From the NCBI GenBank assembly GCA_029532415.1, contig JAQOTA010000044.1, positions 620,001 through 684,000 of the forward strand: a stretch of DNA of 64,000 bases, read 5' to 3'. Positions 57,207 through 64,000 of the stretch are shown one piece after another; the stretch's first letter is position 1; each line of letters opens with the position of its first letter. A program made the translations under genes and the position numbers. The DNA comes from Marasmius tenuissimus (taxonomy: Eukaryota; Basidiomycota; Agaricomycetes; Agaricales; Marasmiaceae). The notes beneath the pieces were generated by a model. It searched no databases and had not been told where the DNA came from. It was given only the letters and a program-made list of their open reading frames with translations.

Positions 57207-58530
57207 CTATTCCAGCTCACAAACGTGCAGCTCAAATTCCGGCATCCCGCAACCAGCACACTTTGGCGGCTTGGTATCGTCATTGAGCTTCTGACGTTTG
57301 CGAGGCTTGTCCTCTTCAGCAAGCTCAAAAGGTTTGTCCCTTGTTCCGCGTCCTACACAAGGACACACCACGGTCAGTAACTGTGAACTACCAGTGAGGA
57401 GAACGAGAAGATTACCTTCTAAAGCCGGCTGCGAGGATCCTCCACCAGGTGTTTGAAGTGAGATGACATCAGAGGGGGTAGAATGCTCAGAACCACTGGC
57501 TGTGAGGCGGTGTTCAGCTTGCTTGGAGGCTGAGCTACAAGCATAGTTCCTCTCATCTGCAGCATTCATTTCTACTCCCAAACACGTGAGTATGTATTGT
57601 TAGCATCATAGGTTGGAGTATTCACTGTCAATCATTGTCAGAATGTCTTGCTGTGAACCAAGGGACAGTGTAGCACCATTGTTGGAAGCGTATGTGAACG
57701 CGGAATGTTTTCTCCCTTCTGCCCTGATCTCATCCTTATTCTTGTATGCCCATCGCCTGCCAATGCTCAGTCGGCCTTTAGCCGTTGCTTTTTGCTTTCG
57801 GGACGGGGTTGGTGATGGGGTAGGAGGGAAAGGTGGTGGTGGCGGGGGTCCCGATCCTTCTCCAAGTGCCATCTGCACCTGGATCAGCATAGGAGTAGGG
57901 AAGGTTGGGGCAGCGGGTTGTTTCTTGCTGGGGGTTTTGAGTATTGTTGGGATGGCAATCAAAGATGTGAAAGAACCAGGGGAAGGAATCACAGAGGACA
58001 GGAGAGATATAGGGAATGGTCTTGGTGGGAGAAAATGAGGGGTGAAAGACGAATTTGAGGGTGTTGAAGGGGTGGAGGGTTGTGCTGGTGGATGTGGTGG
58101 ACCTGGATTCTGAGGAGGGAATGGTGAGATTGGTACCGCTTTTTCTGTGTGATTTGTGTATATCAGGTATAGAAACAGTTTAAAAACATATAGAACATAC
58201 TCAGCTCATAGCAATAGACCATCAGGTCGCCATCCTCCCAGTGCCGCAAGATATTATCAACAGGATCTAAGGTATGTTCAATTGATTTGGAAGAACGAGA
58301 CACAAAGAAAAGGGACTGACATGCAAATGTGCAACGACGACAGTCACAACGTACAAAGGACTTGCCGTCATATGGGCTGCCTGGGGAGCGCACTGTATAT
58401 GCAGCAACCCGTTCATGGCACTTGCATAGAATTTGAATTTGTTGTTTTTGTACGTCGCATATGACATCCTTGGGGTCCTTGGGTACACCATTGCCATCGC
58501 ATGGGCTGCCAGTCAAGACAAGTCATCAGT
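57207..58530 (-). CDS. Proline-rich protein with cysteine clusters, 5' end unresolved
   Basis: Minus strand. Last three exons: about 58140-57626, 57571-57416 and 57352-57207, with good GT-AG sites and a TGCTAAC branch point in the second last intron. Upstream coding near 58516-58200 has a cysteine cluster ILCKCHERVAAYTVRSP, then KSFVRCDCRRCTF (GRF-finger-like spacing) and HTLDPVDNILRHWEDGD. The middle is Pro-rich (PPPPPPFPPTPSPTPS) with basic patches, and the C-terminus has KPRKRQK (nuclear-signal-like) and CAGCGMPEFELHVC. A nuclear, nucleic-acid-binding role is inferred. The exon joining 58200 to 58140 and the start codon are not resolved. Possibly transposon cargo, given its neighbours. Confidence 0.5.
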
Positions 58531-59399
58531 AGAAGTCATCGTTAATCATAGGAAGGGAGTTTTTACTCACTATCTGAGTGCATGATAAGACCCGTGGTCT
58601 ACCGTGATGAGGGAGTTTGGGTCATGCATCATCATGTGGTCGTAGGTTGTGGATTCCGACATCACAGAATGAGTTTAGTACAAGCAAAAGTCGCGGGTGA
58701 GCACTGAAAAGAGACTTGAGAGTCCGGGAGCCAACTGGGGGAGGACAGGAAGGATGGGGAACCTTGATGGCCCCATGGGGCTGTTATACCTGAAAATCAG
58801 TGAGAAAATCGGCAAAGGAGACTTACCTGGCGAAGAAATCTCTGCAAGGACAATGTCAATCATATGAGAGACGCAACGTGAGCGACACCTTCTGTGAAAT
58901 GATGAACGTGACGTGATGTGGGATGCCTGCCAAACCAAAAAGAAACAAATAATTACTTGGAAATCTTGAAGGGACTGAACAACAAACAGTAATGGAAAAT
59001 GAATAATAAAGGGGAAAGGAGACCGTGACAGGTGAAGGAGGTTCCAGCGTCGAGAAATGTTCGGAAAAGTCCGACCAACGATTCATGTGTTTTTATGCTC
59101 GTGTGGGCTTACAAATAGTTGGTGCGGACCTACTTTTCCCTCAAAGGCCCTGCTCGCGTGCCGTAATCACATATACTGTCATATTTCACTCAATTTGGAT
59201 GGTCACAGTCACAGGGCCTGAAATTACCGAAAATTTTTTGTATGGTCACTGGGTCACAGGGGGTCCATCCGAATCCGGCTGGCCTGTGACCGAAATTTCT
59301 GCATGACCGTTGCCAGCGGGCCATCACTAGAACTCGATGTCATTTCCTGACTCTATCTACTACACCACCATGTCACTAATTTCCTTTCTTTCGTGGCTG
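58531..59399. other. Unassigned stretch
   Basis: Small GT-AG-like signals but no convincing coding. It may carry 5' exons of the gene at 57207 and the end of the Ulp1/DDE element. Confidence 0.4.
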
Positions 59400-59756
59400 T
59401 CAAGATTTCCCTTTTTGCCCTGCCTCAGGTCTAAGCCCTTCACCAAGCTCCTCACCACCAAGCGCCAGGTCTTCATCCTTGTCATTAGCATGCCTCCACC
59501 AATCCCCGCCAGCGTACAATGTATTTGGCCGCCAGTTTCTCTTAGGTTTGTCCTCTGATTTTTTCTCATCCTTGGCCACAGGCTCATTTGCGTCCAGCGT
59601 AGTGCTTTCAGCGTCAGCACCCAACATCAAGCCAACCCCATCTGTCTGCCGAAGAATGGGACAACTGGGTTCTTCCTTCAAAACATCAGCAATCACGTCA
59701 GCGGTCTGGATGACAGTGTCATCAGGTCTATCCAAACCATCGCCATCAAATGTCAT
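59400..59756 (-). pseudogene. Acidic C-terminal tail of the DDE transposon protein
   Basis: 119 codons, Asp/Glu/Lys-rich, including PKRNWRPNTLYAGGDWWRHA. No known domain. Position and orientation suggest the end of the transposase; splicing to the preceding exon is unresolved. Confidence 0.5.
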
Positions 59757-59948
59757 GTTGTCCTCAACAACGACTTCTTCATCACTTGGTCGTGAATCTT
59801 TTGACGGGTCGGTCAGCTCGTGATAGAGGTCGGGATCAGTTTGCTTGAGGTTTCGAAGTCGCTCTCAGGCTTCATACGATGTGAGGCTTCAGTAAGACAG
59901 GTTCCACCCACATACGGTGCACAATTCAAAGGCCTTCAAGAGTAAATG

Positions 59949-60224
59949 TTAGGAGCGCTGGAATAAATGGTATGTCGCATGTGTACTTACCTTCATAACA
60001 AGGTTCTTGTTCTGAATCGTGCAATATCCAGCCCACATCCAACCAACGCTAGCATCCCAGAGCAGACCAATATGCATATCAAGCACAATTGGCTCTTCAC
60101 GCTTCATCTGGCCCATTATCCTCTTGACCATGTAACTATGGTAAGCACCCTTCACCGCCTGTTTGAACAGGCGGTTCATTGCACGATCTAGAGGCTGGTC
60201 AACACTGGTGCAATTCCCCAGCAC
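59949..60224 (-). pseudogene. DDE_1 transposase, C-terminal catalytic part
   Basis: GNCTSVDQPLDRAMNRLFKQ matches the segment carrying the third acidic residue (C-T-x-x-x-Q-P-x-D) of DDE_1 transposases. It is followed by basic helices (YHSYMVKRIMGQMKREEP) and WDASVGWMWAGY. Connected in frame with the second-Asp segment (SLWLIDVW near 60300) through a TAG. Confidence 0.75.
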
Positions 60225-60353
60225 ATAATCGATGAGGATAGTGGGGTGCTCACACCAAATCCATGTCTAGAACTCCTCTGACCAATAGACTGCCCAGACA
60301 TCAATCAGCCAAAGCGACTTCTGAGATGGTGGAAGGCAGAGGAGTTGTTTTTG

Positions 60354-61141
60354 TCATTTGAAATATGGTGAGAGGATATTGTCAACGAATTCTCGCATTG
60401 TCTTTTGATCTGACCAGTGGTTGTTCTTTTTGCCAGATGGTACAAAGCGGAATCCAGCTGCAGTGGCGTCGTCATAATGTGGTGCAGCTTTAGTCGGGCA
60501 GGATTTTGTGGTCTTGCCCCCATAAACTGCTTGCAGAGGAAGGACCTGACCACCAGCCAATATAGAGATGAGCACTGTAAATGCCTGTTTCCCGTCTGCT
60601 CCCACTACCGAGACCTGACACGAACCCTTTTCTGCCCAGGTGAGCTTCAATCCTGGGCTGTAAATGACGCCTGTCTGATCGGAGTTGACAAAGAGTTGGA
60701 TCGGGATATCCTCTTCCTTGATGATGTGAGCACACTGGAGAAATGCCCTTTCGCAGAGATCTTCCCATTTTTTCAGCAATTCCTGAGCTGCTTGTGTTGA
60801 CCTACGCTCTGACCAATTCAGAGTACCTCTCAGGAATGCACGACACCACGAGTCCGATGCCCGGAACTCTGTACCATTCTTGTATTCCTTGTCAAAGATT
60901 TCGGGATTATGGTGTGCGATGTTTGCCACAATGATTCCACGAGAAGTGACAAGGGAAATGGGTGCTCCGGCCTCCTGTAATGTGCAAAGTTGATAGCAAA
61001 TATTTTTGACAATATGCAGGTAGGGATCCTGAAGTGAATGGACAGTGTATACCACTTTCTCAGTTTCGAAAAACATACTAATATCCCCTTGAAGCCTCCA
61101 TTTGTATGGCCTGGTTGGTTCCCATGTTCAACTTGCTTCAA
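60354..61141 (-). pseudogene. DDE_1 transposase, HTH end and catalytic core
   Basis: The stretch YLHIVKNICYQLCTLQEAGA and WCRAFLRGTLNWSERRSTQA is the CENP-B/Tc5-type DNA-binding end. The core starts IQLFVNSDQTGVIYSPG (first catalytic Asp) and continues LTWAEKGSCQVSVVGADGKQ, FTVLISILAGGQVLPLQAVY and WSDQKTMREFVDNILSPYFK. TGA at 60356-60354 interrupts it. Coding continues in the same frame to the second Asp (LIDVW). Confidence 0.82.
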
Positions 61142-61234
61142 GACAGAAGCTTTCCACTATGTCTTCTCCCCCGTTCTGTCGATCCAGTCGTTCACTGTGC
61201 TAACACTTAGCTTTGCAAATGTCATAGGGTCCTG

Positions 61235-61500
61235 TCATTTAAGTTCCCAAACAATATCAGTGGGAGACATGCTGGGTCCAACTTTGATGGCCGCGCTCTT
61301 GATTTGGTCCAGCAAAATGGTGTCAACCAATTGGTGTATGTTGTGTTGGTACGTTCGTGGACCTGTTTCCTCCCTGATTTTTTCTTCATCTTGTCCTTGT
61401 GTTCACGCTTTATCTCTCTCGCTGGTCTAGAAAGTTTGGCGATGTTGTCTGCTACATGGTCGACGTCTCTTTGGAGCTTCTTTGATGTCTAGACATGGTG
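61235..61500 (-). pseudogene. Basic linker and conserved IKVGPSMSP segment
   Basis: Two overlapping frames: DNIAKLSRPAREIKREHKDK (basic) and QIKSAAIKVGPSMSPTDIVW, which precedes the transposase in relatives. TGA at 61237-61235 falls where relatives have Arg (ELKR-R/Q-DP), followed by DPMTFAKLSVSTVNDWIDR. The frame change implies an intron or a frameshift. Confidence 0.6.
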
Positions 61501-61529
61501 AGTCAGCCTTATTATCGTTACCTCAATCA

Positions 61530-62114
61530 TCACCAACTCACTTTTCGCCTCTTCTTCCCATTGAAGTCCTGGACCCCTGCCTCTATCTCCCGTTCCTTCT
61601 GCTTTGTCCGACTCTTCCTTTTCTGAAGCATGGTGTTCCTTTTGTGCTCCTCTGCTTTTTGTGCTTTGATGAGCTGCTGCTTTTTCACTGCTTCTTCTGC
61701 CTTCTTGCTTCGCTCCTCATCCTCTTCTTTGATCTTCTTTGCCCGCTCTTCCTTTGACTGTCGCAAAAAGAACTTCAAGAGAGGTGGTGGGGGTCCTCCT
61801 TCATCCATCATCTTGAGTGCTCGACGGGTAGCATCCTCCCCTTTCTGCTTGCCTGATGAGCTGTCACTTCCAGAAGCCTCCGCAACCATTGTAGGGGCAC
61901 CGCATTTTGGAGCTGTACAGTCTGGCAACAGGGTTTTGGCACTTATGGTAGTGTCCCTTCTGTTCTCGATATCAGAAACTCCCCTCCCACTTCTATTCTC
62001 CTCTTCATTGCTCACATTGCTATCTTCAGGATGGCCATCTTCCTCAGATTCGTCAAGGAAAGTGTCGCTCTCCGCATCGGTAGATTCAATTCGAGTCTCT
62101 GGGATGTCAGCCAT
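61530..62114 (-). pseudogene. Charged linker between protease and transposase
   Basis: 194 codons. An acidic first half (TRIESTDAESDTFLDESEED) is followed by a coiled-coil rich in Lys and Glu (RQSKEERAKKIKEEDEERSK) and a basic end (KRKSRTKQKEREIEAG, GKKRRKVSW). No catalytic motif. Position suggests a flexible bridge. Confidence 0.6.
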
Positions 62115-62216
62115 GATGAAATCTTCATCATCGCTTTGCGGTTTGGAGTCGGGTCAAAATCGGAAGGTGAACTCAAATCCTTGTGCTTCATTCCTAAAAG
62201 ACTAAACAGATTGAGG

Positions 62217-62905
62217 TCAGGCCTTGGGTTGCGATGATTGATGTGGGAAGATTGGTACCTTCTCATGATGTTGTTTGATGACCTTTGTCAGGTCCTTCAG
62301 CTGCTTATCAGCAAGACCTTCAAGCTGAAGGAGAGGGTGTCGATGAGGGTCTATACGATGCGCAAGCCCATTTGCTGCCAAGATACTGCATGAAAAACTG
62401 TCCTTCTGGGTTGTGACTTCCATCTGTTCCCATTTGAACCTGGCCTTGAGGTGCTGGTGGATCCACCCATCGTAGCTTGCACGTAGCTCACTATCAATCT
62501 TCCCGCCTAGAGAATCCCCATAATATACTTTCTGTTCCACGAAATAGATGAACAATGCAACCCAATGGTTACCACCTATGATGGCCAGCGTGCCCAATGA
62601 CCCGCGGATGCCCGTCCCAAATTCCTGTTTTAACGTGCGTATCCATCAATGCTCTGTTCCAGTCAGGTAGCTTCCGGCGTTGTAGTACGCTTCAACAACT
62701 TTTTGTGGTTGATAGGACGACACGACTGTGGTAGACTGGGAATGTGAAGGATCCAGCTTGGCTTGGATCAGATCGAGAGGGTGGTTTATATGGACAGTCG
62801 CAAGCCATGAACTGTCACAATATGCGGTGAGCTTGAGCACACTCACCATTAAAATTTGCCAAATTGAATACGAGCCAATAGGCTTTGAAGGCATATTCAA
62901 GCAAG
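62217..62905 (-). pseudogene. Ulp1/C48-like cysteine protease domain
   Basis: SWLATVHINHPLDLIQAKLD leads to a TGA at 62648-62646 and continues in frame with TLAIIGGNHWVALFIYF (catalytic His), KVYYGDSLGG (Asp) and TTQKDSFSCSILAANGLA (Gln and Cys). These are the four elements of the SUMO/Nedd8 deconjugase fold. In transposons the domain is thought to process or protect the transposase from SUMO; here that is inference. An intron between 62873 and about 62840 is probable. Confidence 0.78.
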
Positions 62906-62980
62906 ACAGGCTGGTAGGTCTTCTATCAATTGGGGCTGGATTAGAGAGAAGGGTTGGTGGTTTATGTCTAAATAGCTGAT

Positions 62981-64000
62981 ATTAATCTTCTTTTTACAGT
63001 AAGTCACCATGTTTGTATGTTACCCATCCTTTTGTTGGGTTAACTCCATGTTCAGAGTGCTCTACAGGAACCAGCCCCCAGCACGTTCTAAAGACCACAC
63101 CACTGCACGCCAATCAATTGGGGTTCTGTGAATACAAGGTCTAAGAGGAGTCAGTGAACCCTGGATCATTCTACAACCACCGTTGGCACCAGTAACATGT
63201 AAAGGAAGTGTGGCAATGAGGATAAGATCAACAAGCAGGGCACTTTGCCCTCCCACAGCCCACACATTATGATCCACGAGGCAATTAATACATTGTATTC
63301 CGAAGACATTACAACAACAGAGCCATAAACAGATCAAGTCACTCAGAAATCTCTGAGGACTCACGCACGACTTGCATTGTGGCAGAAAGTTATGAAGCTG
63401 TTCAAAGGTGTACGTGAAGTCAGTAAAGGTCCTGACTTGAAGGTGTGGTGCTCACCATTTTTAGCCTGGCCAGACCGCAATATGCCCAGCGATGTAGAGC
63501 GTAATGTTTCGAGAGGTCCATATTCAATGTAGGGGATGGCACCTGGCCGAGCACAGACACTAAAGTTGCCCAGAAGTTTCTGAGGACAAGCACACAACAC
63601 TTGTTGTGGCCAGATGGCCTGAAGATGGCAGTAGGTATGTAAAAAGTCAGTATGGTACTATAAAAGACTGAATGCACTACTTACCACATTAGCATATTCA
63701 ATGCTGTCACTGCATGCCCGAGTCCTCTCACATATACAATCTAAAGGGGGCGCATGATGCAAGACAATACAACTTGCATTGTGCGCTAGACAGGGATGGT
63801 GAAGTGGCTGCAAATTAGTAGCAGGGGAGGGGGGGGGGGGGGGGGGTGAAAATAACACTTACCACTCACCAGTTTCAGCGGAGCATGTAGATGGCCCATG
63901 GAAGGCTAGGTCTTGAGGAGGCACTGAGAACCCAGAGTTGCTCAGGATTCCCGAGGACTGGCACATGTCTTGTGATGTGGCCAGAAAAGCGGAAAGGAGG
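62981..64000 (-). other. Cysteine-rich, exon-like sequence with diverged repeats
   Basis: Minus-strand coding-like pieces, for example VLCACPQKLLGNFSVCARPG (63600-63470) and CNVFGIQCINCLVDHNVW (63320-63250), separated by plausible GT-AG introns. No recognised family. A 50-65 bp unit recurs three times. This may be the 5' part of the gene upstream of the Ulp1 domain, cut by the window end. Confidence 0.4.
63829..63846. repeat. G homopolymer, 18 bp
   Basis: Uninterrupted run of 18 G (C on the minus strand), preceded by AGGGGA. A typical slippage-prone site, and length may be unreliable in the assembly. Confidence 0.9.

Larger units (their letters stand above)
59400..62905 (-). mobile_element. 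Composite DNA transposon: Ulp1-like protease plus DDE_1 transposase, decayed
   Basis: On the minus strand, in order: Ulp1/C48-like cysteine protease (62.9-62.2 kb), Lys/Glu-rich linker (62.1-61.5), a basic and helix-turn-helix part (61.5-61.1), a pogo/Tc5-like DDE_1 transposase (61.1-60.2) and an acidic tail (59.8-59.4). A single collinear multi-exon gene is likely. At least four in-frame stops are present (62648, 61237, 60356 and a TAG near 60270), so it is inactive. The combination is known to me from mushroom genomes. Terminal inverted repeats were not found, so element borders are approximate. Confidence 0.75.

Noticed and set aside
1..64000. CRISPR arrays, bacterial operons, Shine-Dalgarno sites
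   Set aside because: None seen; intron-rich genes and LTR elements show this is eukaryotic DNA.

Overview
The window looks like nuclear DNA of a mushroom-forming basidiomycete (Agaricomycetes). The genes carry many 45-70 nt GT-AG introns and tiny exons. Several families are typical of these fungi: seven-helix DUF6534 and DUF6533 proteins, F-box proteins with a divergent leucine-rich C-terminus, secreted fruit-body-type proteins, and TET/JBP-like dioxygenases lying among transposons. All exon models below were spliced by hand and checked only for reading-frame closure; no search was run.

From 1 to about 40.7 kb is ordinary gene-bearing sequence. It holds three copies of one small secreted protein gene (81, 3935 and, inverted, 17384), a DAL5-type MFS permease, a 16-exon DUF6534 protein, a VBA/DHA2-type MFS transporter, three F-box genes (one a pseudogene with two TAG codons), three single-pass membrane proteins (the last a tandem relative broken by one TAA), a DUF6533 protein and a nine-exon protein with a degenerate kinase-like motif. 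Gene-poor stretches of 1-4 kb separate several of these. A 698-bp inverted-repeat element lies between the first two secreted-protein genes.

From about 41 kb to the end the window is mobile DNA and its debris. In order: a 1.1-kb Harbinger-like MITE; a zinc-cluster-like gene split by a Ty3/gypsy chromovirus (43966-50058, TSD CAACC); a 320-bp solo LTR nested inside the gypsy integrase (TSD AAACT); a 5'-truncated Ty1/copia element (50210 to about 55520) itself split by a 765-bp solo LTR (TSD GCGTA); a TET/JBP-like 2-oxoglutarate dioxygenase relic on the plus strand; a proline-rich, zinc-ligand nuclear-type gene; and a composite transposon with a Ulp1-like protease and a pogo/DDE_1-type transposase on the minus strand, followed by cysteine-rich diverged repeats.

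The clearest wider signal is the type of decay. At least eight frame breaks in the mobile half are TGA codons, several exactly where the family has an invariant arginine. CGA to TGA is what CpG methylation followed by deamination produces. A TET/JBP relic, from a family that oxidises 5-methylcytosine, sits in the middle of this decayed DNA.
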